From assembly GCA_949128115.1 (NCBI GenBank), contig OX421962.1, positions 8,960,262 through 9,024,261 on the forward strand: a stretch of DNA of 64,000 bases, written 5' to 3'. Below are positions 7,425-14,942 of the stretch, in pieces; the stretch's first letter is position 1; each line of letters begins with the position of its first letter. This DNA is from Anaspis maculata. Its lineage: Eukaryota > Arthropoda > Insecta > Coleoptera > Scraptiidae. Below the pieces are notes generated by a model. That model did not search any database. It had not been told where the DNA came from and saw only the letters and a list, made by a program, of their open reading frames with translations. The translations under genes and the position numbers were made by a program.

Positions 7425-8435
7425 TCATTTTATAATGCGTGATTGTTTGAGTTCTTGAATTATATGTAATATTTCATTATCCACTGCTGTATTACCAGCA
7501 TGCTGTGCAGCAATCAGCAATCTCAATCTGTTGACCAATTTATTCGGGTTTTTCCATGGGATGAATTCTACTTCTTTATTATTCAAATGAAGAAATGCTC
7601 CTGCACCTGACTTGGTACGTGAGCGTTTGTTTAGAGATGTGGGTGTTGTGAAACGTCGTGGTGTCATGTCTGGTTGAGATAAAATTCGTTTTACTATGGA
7701 ATACTTTCTTCCACCGTTTCCGGCTAGGCGATGTGTAGGATCATAGTGTTGTCTTGCCGCACTAGAGAGTTCCATAATTGCTTTATAATTTCTTTCGTCT
7801 TCGAGTGTATAGTTTCCAGGTTCCTTCTTAAAGAGGAACTCATACAGACCGGGTGTTCCTTTATATGTCACACCATCAATTTTAACATCATCACCAATAA
7901 ACTGTACTATTTTGTTACCAATAGAGAATTTTTCTGTAGAGCGATCTAGTCGAATTCCATATTGATGATCAAATTGATTTTCAGTATCTCCAATCATATT
8001 CCTGATATATTCTTTAGCTAAACCACTATACTGCTCTAAATATTCATTCATTACTTCTTCATGTTTGGATATTTCATGCAATGACACATATTGATCATCT
8101 TCCTGAGTTTCCATATCACTGCCAACAGCATCATCATCATCATCGTTGGTGAAAACATCTTCCGAGAATGAAGGAGCACTTTTGCGACCGGGGAACTTTT
8201 CTTTGTAACTAATTTCATTTTTTATTTCATTTTTTATTTCATTTTTTATGGGGGTTGGAGGGGTTTTCACTTCTGATTTAATATTACTCAATAAATCCTT
8301 CAACGGTTTTGTGATAGGTGCCAAATTTTTTTCACGTTCAAAACTCATACGGGTTATATCAGAGCGTAAACCTTCAAGTTTCTTTCTGACAGCCGCTCGG
8401 CTCTTAATCAACTGTCGTGCTATCCGTTCATTCAT
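7425..8435 (-). CDS. conserved protein of arthropod virus-like elements (336 aa, possibly DUF8207)
   Basis: 336 residues. The N-terminal third is basic and probably helical, with a KNEI-type tandem repeat encoded by a 12-bp repeat (about 8211-8250), followed by an acidic Asp run (about residues 97-102). The central region (about 155-240) is the conserved part, containing YGIRLD, then GVTYKGTPGLYEFLF and a YKAIMELS helix. The C-terminal part is basic and Ser/Thr-rich. I associate this family, tentatively, with DUF8207, a domain common in arthropod genomes beside Polinton-like genes; the function is unknown. It lies 18 bp after the ATPase stop with no visible promoter, so it is probably co-transcribed. 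A structural or DNA-associated virion role is a guess. Confidence 0.6.
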   Translation of the reverse strand: MNERIARQLIKSRAAVRKKLEGLRSDITRMSFEREKNLAPITKPLKDLLSNIKSEVKTPPTPIKNEIKNEIKNEISYKEKFPGRKSAPSFSEDVFTNDDDDDAVGSDMETQEDDQYVSLHEISKHEEVMNEYLEQYSGLAKEYIRNMIGDTENQFDHQYGIRLDRSTEKFSIGNKIVQFIGDDVKIDGVTYKGTPGLYEFLFKKEPGNYTLEDERNYKAIMELSSAARQHYDPTHRLAGNGGRKYSIVKRILSQPDMTPRRFTTPTSLNKRSRTKSGAGAFLHLNNKEVEFIPWKNPNKLVNRLRLLIAAQHAGNTAVDNEILHIIQELKQSRIIK

Positions 8436-8453
8436 TGGTAATGATCTTGCTTC

Positions 8454-9146
8454 TTAGATGTCTGTTATAAAACAATCAAGTCCTCTGCGGTATCTCCCGT
8501 TATTTATAGGTGAATCTTTGTCTATCGTTAAAAAGCCGTGAGGTTCCCGCCAACACTGTGCACAAATATCTCTGAATTGTTCTCTGCTCATGTCCGGTGC
8601 GACATGATTGTTTAATATGTGCTCCAAATTCAATGTGTCCTGTTTGAAAAGGATTAGAAAATTTGCATTGTCTCTCACCAATTGCTTTGGTATTGAGGAA
8701 TATGTTTGTGCTAAATAGAAACAATCAATATTTCTATGTCTGCCAAAACTAAAGTAGTCTCTGATAATATTTTGATTGCATGATATAACATCGTCAAAAA
8801 TTATAACTGAATTCTCATTTGCTTGATTTGGTGGTATGACGTCTGCTCCATCTTGAAATTCAAAAAATCCGATTTCTTTGATTGGTTTTAGAAGTTTTTT
8901 CAAGTGTAAATATTTTGGTTGGAGAAGGGTTTTGCAGTATAAATAAATATTTCGAAATCGCAAGCCGTTCGGGTGCTCTAACAAACTTAACATCAAATTT
9001 GTTTTGCCGCAACCGCTTCCGCCAACTATCAAACCCCGTTTGCAACCTCCCAATAACGCACCGTGCGTGTAGAAATTTTGCATATCTGAAACAACCTCAT
9101 CATAGTTTGTAACAGACAGTGTGTGATTTTGCTTTTCCAGTTTCAT
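8454..9146 (-). CDS. FtsK/HerA-type genome-packaging ATPase
   Basis: 230 residues. Walker A is GGSGCGKT at residues 42-49 and Walker B is VIIFDD at 114-119, with a YLAQTYSSIPKQLVRDN segment (about 144-160) typical of the sensor/arginine-finger region of A32-like packaging ATPases. In Polintons, adintoviruses and other double-jelly-roll DNA viruses this motor pumps the genome into the preformed capsid. The length fits the family. A TATA/initiator pair at 9153-9188 gives a very short leader. It is the first gene of a tight four-gene - strand cassette (ATPase, 336 aa, 144 aa, integrase). No disabling mutation is visible. Confidence 0.88.
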   Translation of the reverse strand: MKLEKQNHTLSVTNYDEVVSDMQNFYTHGALLGGCKRGLIVGGSGCGKTNLMLSLLEHPNGLRFRNIYLYCKTLLQPKYLHLKKLLKPIKEIGFFEFQDGADVIPPNQANENSVIIFDDVISCNQNIIRDYFSFGRHRNIDCFYLAQTYSSIPKQLVRDNANFLILFKQDTLNLEHILNNHVAPDMSREQFRDICAQCWREPHGFLTIDKDSPINNGRYRRGLDCFITDI

Positions 9147-9149
9147 ATT

Positions 9150-9188
9150 CTCAACTAAGTGAAATCCTTGGTATTTTTCATATTTATA
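9150..9188 (-). promoter_or_regulatory. TATA + initiator for the packaging ATPase cassette
   Basis: On the - strand TATAAATA reads from 9188 to 9181 and TTAGTTGAG from 9158 to 9150; the initiator A (9156) is 32 bp after the TATA start. The GAG ending matches the TCAGTTGAG and TCAGTCGAG initiators of the capsid genes. The ATG (9146) follows after about 10 nt. Confidence 0.6.
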
Positions 9189-9260
9189 TGTGATTTTCAG
9201 GTTGAAATAAGGTGTATATAAAAAGACAGATTCCGAATAGTTATTTTATTTTTTAACAAT

Positions 9261-9673
9261 TCATTCCAATGCTTGACGTATTTTTACTGAAAGCAACTTA
9301 TCGAGCTCCAGAAATAAACGGTGAAGAGCCATCTGCTCTTCTTGAAAGAGATTCCTCAGCTTCTGCTTCTTTGCAATCCTGGGAGGAATTTTACGGATTA
9401 TCCGCAAATTTGGTTGTGGGGTGTAGGTGTCAAAGCTGTCCTCGCCCCAGCATTCTTCATCACCAGATTGTTCTTGGAAAATACAACAATATCAAATTAT
9501 GCTTCCTTCAAAATTACATTTAGCTTACCTTCCGCATCGGAATCAAAATTCAAATGATGATGAGTCATTTTTCGCGCAGTTAGCTTTTTTGGTGTTTCAT
9601 CTATTGTTCCTCCAGAGTGTTGTGGGATAGGATCCGACACTGGAGTAGAAACTTTGTTCGTTTCGGTTGACAT
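9261..9673 (-). CDS. two-exon small gene (118 aa), function unknown
   Basis: Read on the - strand: exon 1 is 9673-9529 (ATG at 9673-9671, 48 codons plus 1 nt) and exon 2 is 9472-9261 (stop TGA at 9263-9261). The 56-bp intron (9528-9473) begins GTAAGC after GGAAG and ends TTTTCCAAG, a typical short insect intron. The phase joins cleanly, and AATAAA follows on the same strand (TTTATT at 9245-9250). The protein has a Ser/Thr/Pro-rich N-terminus (MSTETNKVSTPVSD), an acidic middle (DEECWGEDSFD), then a basic stretch (RIIRKIPPRIAKKQKLRNLF) and a Leu-rich helix (ALHRLFLELDKLL). The acidic-then-basic plan suggests a small DNA- or protein-binding regulator, but I do not recognise the family. It could be a gene of the virus-like element or a host gene. 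Confidence 0.6.
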
Positions 9674-10075
9674 CGACGTTGATAAGGTAAAACGGCGTAA
9701 ACGCCAAATGATTCAAAATTGAGTTATACACATCGTTGAAATCGCAATTGAATTTCGCATCGTTTGGTACCATTGGCATAATTGAAATAAAATAATATTT
9801 GAAGATATCTTGGTTTAAGTTTTGCCTAAGCGACAACATATCCCTTCCGGGGGATTGTCGCAGGCTCCGTTCAGATCCGTTTGGCTTATGCGCCAGTATG
9901 TCATAGCGTTAGCACAGCGTGTTCAGTTCCAAGAAGTTATTGCAAAAAAAAACAGCCACCCTCCAGAATTTTTCATTGGTATTGAGAGCGAACAAATTTC
10001 TGTCAATTCAGTTTTTTCTGCTTCTTGCAAATTTAAGTAAATGTCGCTTACGCCGTTTTACCTTATCAACGTCGA
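9673..10075. repeat. 28-bp inverted repeat, arms 403 bp end to end
   Basis: The 28 bases at 9673-9700 are repeated exactly in reverse complement at 10048-10075 (core GATAAGGTAAAACGGCGTAA on the + strand of the left arm), with looser similarity for several bases beyond each end. The left arm directly precedes the ATG of the two-exon gene; the right arm also runs into an ATG (10078), but only a 7-codon frame follows. It may be a duplicated leader/promoter piece, the end of a small inserted segment, or a remnant of the element's terminus. Confidence 0.6.
9825..10040 (+). CDS. possible exon or gene fragment, unrecognised
   Basis: An open + strand frame of about 72 codons without an ATG at its beginning, ending TAA 10038-10040. 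The middle reads like genuine protein (VWLMRQYVIALAQRVQFQEV, then PPEFFIGIESE). It could be an internal or last exon, since TTTTGCCTAAG just upstream resembles an acceptor and GTAAAT near the end resembles a donor. No family is recognised. It could equally be a chance frame; the internal ATG (Met 23) would leave only about 50 residues. Confidence 0.25.
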   Translation, partial: PKRQHIPSGGLSQAPFRSVWLMRQYVIALAQRVQFQEVIAKKNSHPPEFFIGIESEQISVNSVFSASCKFK

Positions 10076-10310
10076 CATGTTGTTATTGAATCTATGCTGA
10101 CGACTAAACCTAACCGGCGACAATCTGTAATATATATGTACAATACCCCCACCAATTTCCATTGCTTTTGGTGGAGATTGATGATGATATTAGAAATCAA
10201 GCTTATAACTATACCGCTCCTCCCACTCCTACACCTGATCCGTTCAGACAAGTCTAGACATGTTTCTTCAAGGTTGCTCCCCCCACTCCATGCGATTGAA
10301 GTCAATGATC
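10076..10310. other. intergenic stretch without a convincing gene
   Basis: Short Pro/Thr-rich and Ile/Leu-rich frames are present but none has a start, a complete structure or recognisable sequence. The block CAAGGTTG-CTCCCCCCACTCC near 10274-10295 recurs, slightly altered, at 10560-10581 on the other side of the AGGTCA minisatellite, so the minisatellite expanded within or between copies of this C-rich motif. Confidence 0.5.
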
Positions 10311-10566
10311 TTTCAAGGTCAAGGTCAAGGGTCGATGAACTTTCAAGGTCAAGGTCAAATTCAAGGTCAAGGTCAAATTCAAGGTCAAGGTCAAATTCAA
10401 GGTCAATGTCAAATTCGAGGTCAAGGTCAGGGGTCAATGACCTTTCAAGGTCAAGGTCAAATTCGAGGTCAAGGTCAGGGGTCAATGACCTTCCAAGGTC
10501 AAGGTCAAATTCAAGGTCAAGGTCAAATTCGAGGTCAAGGTCAGGGGTCAATGAACTTTCAAGGTT
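10311..10566 (+). repeat. AGGTCA-rich minisatellite
   Basis: About 250 bp built from AAGGTCAAGGTCAAATTC-type units with variants such as GGGGTCAATGACCTT. I count about 21 exact AGGTCA hexamers on the + strand, mostly as pairs with no spacer. All three + frames are partly open but encode only Ser/Arg, Gln/Gly or similar simple-sequence peptides, so I do not call a gene. AGGTCA is the consensus nuclear-receptor half-site and TCAAGGTCA the extended monomer site (FTZ-F1/SF-1/ERR type); whether this matters here is unknown. Confidence 0.85.
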
Positions 10567-10603
10567 GATCCCCCCACTCCTGTTTGCAGCCCCCTATTTT
10601 ATC

Positions 10604-10618
10604 TACTTTAGTGACTCA
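10604..10618 (+). repeat. target-site duplication, left copy
   Basis: TACTTTAGTGACTCA, repeated exactly at 14943-14957, brackets the non-LTR retrotransposon. Its last 7 bases (TGACTCA) are satellite sequence, so the insertion site straddled the left edge of the satellite array. Confidence 0.9.
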
Positions 10619-10760
10619 TTCTTTGTTTAGTTTTTGCGACGAGCGGTCGCTTCTTGCCTATTGTGCTGATAAGATAAGTAATAATTCCCTGCTGCCTAAC
10701 CTAAACATTGGATTGGATATTTCGAAATGGCTGGATAAGGGCGAGGATAATCAAGCAACG

Positions 10761-11384
10761 ATGCTGCAAACGGTGCTGGAAGAGTTGAAAAAACTCACTT
10801 CAGACGGCAACGAAGTGAAGAAGCAGTTGGTAGCGATCCGAAGGGAGAATGCAGAAGGCAAAAACGAAATCAAGCTGCTGAAGGAGGAGTTAATTCGGCG
10901 GGAGAAAGCTTGGGAGACCGAGCGAAATCAGTTTGTGGAGAAGATTACTACTCTGGAGGCGAAAGTCGAGTCATTTGACCGTGGCTCAAGAAGGAAAAAT
11001 GTAGTGATTCAGGGTCTCTCGATTGTGAGAGAGGAAGGGGTCGAAAATGTGGTGCAGAATTTTTTCCAGGCGAAATTGGGCACCAACATCAAACCATTAT
11101 CTGCCAGTGTTCTGAATAGAAGGGGTGATGTCCTTGTTGAACTGCCAAGCTGGGCCGAAAAGAGATCAATCTTATCCCAAGCGGGTAGGCTGAAGGGTAC
11201 CAACGTTTATGTGAATCCCGACCTGACTCAGCAAGAAAGAAGCGTGCAGAAGCAAATAAGGAGCCGTGCTAGAGAAGAGAGGAGTAAAGGCAACCAAGCA
11301 AGGGTGGCGTATAGAAAACTGAAGATTAACGACACGTGGTATTGCTGGGGGGATGATGGATCTTTAGTGCCAAAAAACCAGTAA
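10761..11384 (+). CDS. LINE ORF1 protein (coiled coil + RRM nucleic-acid chaperone)
   Basis: 207 residues from the ATG at 10761, the first in-frame ATG; the open frame extends upstream to about 10584 but begins outside the element, so that part is not coding. Residues about 1-75 form a heptad-like coiled coil (LEELKKL, then NEIKLLKEELIRREKAW). Residues about 76-160 look like the RRM of L1-type ORF1p, with RRKNVVIQGL as its first strand, followed by a basic C-terminal domain (QKQIRSRAREERSKGNQARV). Such proteins trimerise, coat the element RNA and act as nucleic-acid chaperones. The stop is TAA at 11382-11384, one sense codon after a slippery heptamer that would shift ribosomes into ORF2. No CCHC knuckle is seen in ORF1. 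Confidence 0.8.
   Translation: MLQTVLEELKKLTSDGNEVKKQLVAIRRENAEGKNEIKLLKEELIRREKAWETERNQFVEKITTLEAKVESFDRGSRRKNVVIQGLSIVREEGVENVVQNFFQAKLGTNIKPLSASVLNRRGDVLVELPSWAEKRSILSQAGRLKGTNVYVNPDLTQQERSVQKQIRSRAREERSKGNQARVAYRKLKINDTWYCWGDDGSLVPKNQ
11372..11378 (+). promoter_or_regulatory. putative -1 ribosomal frameshift site (A AAA AAC)
   Basis: In ORF1 phase the codons are CCA AAA AAC CAG TAA, so the heptamer A AAA AAC has exactly the X XXY YYZ phasing needed for simultaneous -1 slippage. After the slip, reading continues in the ORF2 frame with no stop. No strong downstream hairpin or pseudoknot is obvious by eye. Confidence 0.65.
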
Positions 11385-14300
11385 ATGCCTCTGCCCCTAC
11401 TTGTATTTGTTTCTGGAATGTTCACGGGTTTCACAATGTCAATGATTTTCTTTTAACGTACCCAAATAAATTTGATGTAGTGTCATTATGTGAAACGTGG
11501 CTGTTGTTACCTGATGATGTCACCAAACTTGCTAATTACAACTTAATACATGCTGCGGCTATAAGGGATAAATCTAGGGGTAGGGCTAGTGGAGGAATAT
11601 CAATGTTGGTGCACAAGAAATTCAACGTGAAGACGTTATATACTTCGCCTTGGTGGTTAATTTGCTTAATTGAGAGTACCCTACATGGGAAAATGATTGT
11701 TTGTTCTGTGTATTTTAAGCCGACTCTGGATTTGGATGTAATTTTGGATATGTTCCAGGATGTTCTCGTGGAAATACAGGAGAGGTACATGGATCACATT
11801 TTTGTAGTTGCCGGTGATTTTAACTGTAGAGTGGGATCGCTGGGTGATGTTGAGGAGGAAGTTGTTGAGGGGACTCCCTTATATTGCACGAGGAACAGTT
11901 GTGATAAGGTTTTGAACAACAGGGGTAAGAAAATACTTGAATTTATGGAGAGTAATTTATTTGTGTTGCTGAATGGCAGAGCGGTGGGTGACAGACCGGG
12001 TCGGTTTACGTTCTCGAGCTCACTAGGTGACAGCGTGATTGATTTGATTTGGTGTAACACTTTGGGTTTGCAGATTGTGAAAGATCTTGAGGTCCTGTGC
12101 TATCCCTCGAACTCAGACCATTTTCCAGTATCGCTGGGGATGTATTCAGGTGCAAGAGTGGAGGGTCCGGTGCTGGGCGAGACTTGTCGAGCTCCTACAA
12201 AGTTACTTGTTTGGGATGAAGCACGTCCTGCAGATTACACTTTGGCCATGGCCTGCTCCCCTCGGGTCGTGCTGCGGGATGGTGTCGAGGACTCACATAG
12301 CAACATGGTCGAGGTAATTACGAACACTGCGGAGCTCATCGGCATGTCTGCTGTTCGGCCTGGTCGGGGTGGGGCTCTGGTCAAGACAGCCCCCTGGTTC
12401 GACCGAGACTGTTATCAGTCGAAGAAGGACATCCGTGCTTGCCTAAAAACGTGTAGACAGTATCACTTTGCACAACCGTATAAACAAATCTACCTGAATG
12501 CCAAACGTCAGCACAGAAATTTACTTACAGCGAAGAAAACCAAATATGACAACGAAATTATACAGCGTCTCAGTTCTGTTGATAATCAAACTTTGTTTTG
12601 GAAAACGATAAAAAAGTTCCGGGCGAATAAAAATTTATCTCTGCCGATAGCAACCTGGGAGAGTTTTTATGCGGCTATACAATCACCACGGATTATTTAT
12701 GATATATCACATATGAATTCTCGAAATCCCGTTCTTGATCAGTCGGTTTCTCTCGAGGAGCTGGAGGCGACCCTCAGGAAATGTAAAAACAAAAAATCAC
12801 CGGGACGGGACGGAATTGCATACGAGTTCCTGAAAAATTTACCACAAAATTGGCTTTTGTACATATGCGGCTTGTTCAATAAAATTCTGGACTCGTCTGT
12901 GGTTCCATCGTCTTGGTGTGATGTTATCATGGTTATGGTTCATAAGGGTGGGTTGATCGAAGAGCCGGCAAATTATAGAGGAATAGCTTTGGTGAATGTA
13001 ATGGCAAAGGTTTTTACTCAGATATTGTTGAGGAGATTGACATCATGGGTTCAAGAGACAGGGGTGCTGCCGGAGTGCCAGGCTGGCTTCAGGGAGGGTA
13101 GAGGTTGTCTGGACAACGTTTTTTCTTTGAATGCAATAATTCAGATTCATTTACGACTCAAGAGACGAACTGTTTATGCTGCCTTTATTGATTTCAGGAG
13201 AGCATTTGATAAGATCAAACATTCTATTCTTTGGGAAAAATTATTCAGGCTGGGAGTGGGAACAAAGATTCTGGGAGTCCTAAAAAATATCTATGATCGG
13301 GCCAACATGTCGGTAAGAAGTGAAAATTGTTTCTCACGCAGGTTCGAGATAACGGAAGGTGTCCTTCAGGGAGAACCCATGAGCCCTCTCCTGTTTTCAC
13401 TCTTCATTGCTGATATTGATATATACTTTAGGGAAAGAGGGATGGTGGGATTGAGTGTTGATGGGAAAACGGATTGTTTGATGCTGTTATATGCCGACGA
13501 CATGGTTATACTTGGCGACTCTCCAGCTGACTTGTCACGTAAACTGCGTATACTAGAGCAATACACTCATGAAAACTGTTTAGAGGTTAACATCGCTAAG
13601 ACAAAGATAGTTTGTTTCAGTAAGGGAGGCCATGGAAGCCGCAAAACTTTTGATTTTGTATTTAATAATAAAAAGCTCGACGTAGTCAACAAGTACTGCT
13701 ATTTGGGCATTGAATTTTCCGCATCGTCTGTGTTTCGGGGCATGGCTGGGGTCGCTGTCTGCAAGGCCAAGAAGTCCATTTCTGCTGTAATGCACCTTAT
13801 GATGAAGTCAAAAGTGAGCTCTTGGGAAGCACGTATGAAGCTCTATGAATCAATTGTTTGCGGTTCTGTTTCCCACTGTTCTGTCATTTGTGGATTGCAG
13901 TATGCCTCAATTCTTGAGAGAATTCAAGTAAGTTTCTTCAAACGACTCCTTTCTCTCCCGAGAAACACTCCCGATTATATCGTGAGACTGGAAACTGGGA
14001 CTGTCGCTCTTGTCTTGTTGTTCTTCAGGGCCTCTCTTAGCTGGGTAAGGAAACTTCTTGCAATGGATAACTCACGCTTGCCGAAAAAATGCTTCGAGAG
14101 ACTGATGACGATGGGTGGCGGCGGCAGTCCTAGACACAACTGGGCCTTGCAACTCAGGGAGTGTTTTGTTAGAGCTGGGGCTGTAGATCTCTGGAATACG
14201 GTCCGGATGGGTAATTTTGAATTGTCAATGCAGGGCGAGCTTTTGGAAAGCTTTAGAGCAAAACTTCACGGTGAGGATCTCTCGCGTTTGGAGAGATCTT

Positions 14301-14689
14301 CATATCCCATTTTTTACAAGGAATTCAATACATCCGAAAACCCCTCAGCATATTTGATACTACCGGTTAAAATGTATATCATAAGACTGATGGCACAGAT
14401 GAGGGTGGTGGGTAGAAATTTTTTAAAATTCACATATCAGGGATCAGCTTACCTTATCTACATGGATCAGTTGTGTACCATGTGCAACCTGAGAGTGTGC
14501 GAAACTCTGGAACATATCCTTTTTCAATGTCCGCTTTACAGCTCTCTCAGAACACCTTTTGTGTGTGGGTTGAGTCGCCCGGGAAAGCTGGTCAAAGTAC
14601 TGGACAATTTAGATCGGACTCAAGCTGGATATTTGGCAAGTTTCTTGATTGGCTGTTTAAAACTCAGATCTTTTGTTTTGAATGAATAA
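11378..14689 (+). CDS. LINE ORF2: AP endonuclease / reverse transcriptase
   Basis: About 1,103 residues when read from the frameshift point. The N-terminal apurinic-type endonuclease starts with CFWNVHG (Trp codon at 11414), then SLCETWL, VAGDFNCRVG and SDHFPV, which nicks target DNA for target-primed reverse transcription. The reverse transcriptase follows with GFREGRGCLDN, the AFIDFRRAFD acidic block, GVLQGEPMSPLLF and the catalytic YADD at 13490-13501. Near the C-terminus a C-x2-C-x9-H-x4-C motif (CTMCNLRVCETLEHILFQC, about 14473-14530) is the usual LINE zinc knuckle. No RNase H domain is recognised. There is no ATG in this frame before the endonuclease core; a GTG at 11480 comes after the first endonuclease motif, so expression from ORF1 by frameshift is the best reading. 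No internal stop interrupts it. Confidence 0.9.
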   Translation, partial: PVNASAPTCICFWNVHGFHNVNDFLLTYPNKFDVVSLCETWLLLPDDVTKLANYNLIHAAAIRDKSRGRASGGISMLVHKKFNVKTLYTSPWWLICLIESTLHGKMIVCSVYFKPTLDLDVILDMFQDVLVEIQERYMDHIFVVAGDFNCRVGSLGDVEEEVVEGTPLYCTRNSCDKVLNNRGKKILEFMESNLFVLLNGRAVGDRPGRFTFSSSLGDSVIDLIWCNTLGLQIVKDLEVLCYPSNSDHFPVSLGMYSGARVEGPVLGETCRAPTKLLVWDEARPADYTLAMACSPRVVLRDGVEDSHSNMVEVITNTAELIGMSAVRPGRGGALVKTAPWFDRDCYQSKKDIRACLKTCRQYHFAQPYKQIYLNAKRQHRNLLTAKKTKYDNEIIQRLSSVDNQTLFWKTIKKFRANKNLSLPIATWESFYAAIQSPRIIYDISHMNSRNPVLDQSVSLEELEATLRKCKNKKSPGRDGIAYEFLKNLPQNWLLYICGLFNKILDSSVVPSSWCDVIMVMVHKGGLIEEPANYRGIALVNVMAKVFTQILLRRLTSWVQETGVLPECQAGFREGRGCLDNVFSLNAIIQIHLRLKRRTVYAAFIDFRRAFDKIKHSILWEKLFRLGVGTKILGVLKNIYDRANMSVRSENCFSRRFEITEGVLQGEPMSPLLFSLFIADIDIYFRERGMVGLSVDGKTDCLMLLYADDMVILGDSPADLSRKLRILEQYTHENCLEVNIAKTKIVCFSKGGHGSRKTFDFVFNNKKLDVVNKYCYLGIEFSASSVFRGMAGVAVCKAKKSISAVMHLMMKSKVSSWEARMKLYESIVCGSVSHCSVICGLQYASILERIQVSFFKRLLSLPRNTPDYIVRLETGTVALVLLFFRASLSWVRKLLAMDNSRLPKKCFERLMTMGGGGSPRHNWALQLRECFVRAGAVDLWNTVRMGNFELSMQGELLESFRAKLHGEDLSRLERSSYPIFYKEFNTSENPSAYLILPVKMYIIRLMAQMRVVGRNFLKFTYQGSAYLIYMDQLCTMCNLRVCETLEHILFQCPLYSSLRTPFVCGLSRPGKLVKVLDNLDRTQAGYLASFLIGCLKLRSFVLNE

Positions 14690-14942
14690 ATTTGTCCGTT
14701 TTATGCTCGGTTTTATGTATTTACTATTTATATACTTTTTTGCCAATTGACTGTTTATTTCTTTAATATTGTCTGCTATAGATATTAAGTCTTTTCGCTC
14801 GATTTATGTTTCATTTCATGTTATTATGTTTCTTAATTATTTTCTTTCTTTAAAAATTGTTTCTGTCATAACAAAGAATCTTGTTATAAGAATGTATTAT
14901 TCTTTATGAACAATAAATTAATAATAATAATAATAATAATAA
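14690..14942 (+). other. LINE 3' UTR with (TAA)n tail
   Basis: An A/T-rich 253-bp 3' UTR contains AATAAA at 14912-14917 and ends in about nine TAA/AAT repeats (about 14917-14943), immediately followed by the right target-site duplication. Nothing else is coded here. Confidence 0.85.

Larger units (their letters stand above)
10619..14942 (+). mobile_element. full-length non-LTR (LINE) retrotransposon
   Basis: 4,324 bp bounded by a perfect 15-bp target-site duplication. Layout: about 142-bp 5' UTR, ORF1 (coiled coil plus RRM), ORF2 (AP endonuclease plus reverse transcriptase plus CCHC-like zinc motif), 253-bp 3' UTR with AATAAA at 14912-14917, and a (TAA)n tail instead of poly(A). A TAA tail is characteristic of I-like and some related clades, while the ORF1 plan resembles L1/CR1-type ORF1p; I do not assign a clade. 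Both frames are open and the duplication is intact, so the insertion is young and possibly still active. Confidence 0.92.

Noticed and set aside
9269..9630. + strand frames over 9269-9630 as genes
   Set aside because: They lie opposite the two-exon - strand gene, which has splice sites, a polyA signal and coherent composition; the + strand frames have none of these.
9597..9839. 80-codon - strand frame as a gene
   Set aside because: It overlaps exon 1 of the two-exon gene in another frame and lies mostly in its upstream region. It may be a chance frame, though it reads smoothly enough that I would not exclude an alternative upstream exon.
10066..10630. Ser/Arg, Gln/Gly and Asp/Leu repeat proteins on both strands
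   Set aside because: All are translations of the AGGTCA minisatellite in different frames; simple sequence explains them.
11480..11482. GTG at 11480 as the ORF2 start
   Set aside because: The frame is open further upstream and encodes the first endonuclease motif there, so a start at 11480 would remove an essential part of the domain.
10619..14942. LTR retrotransposon or retrovirus
   Set aside because: There are no long terminal repeats, protease or integrase; the AP endonuclease, TAA tail and 15-bp target duplication mark a LINE.
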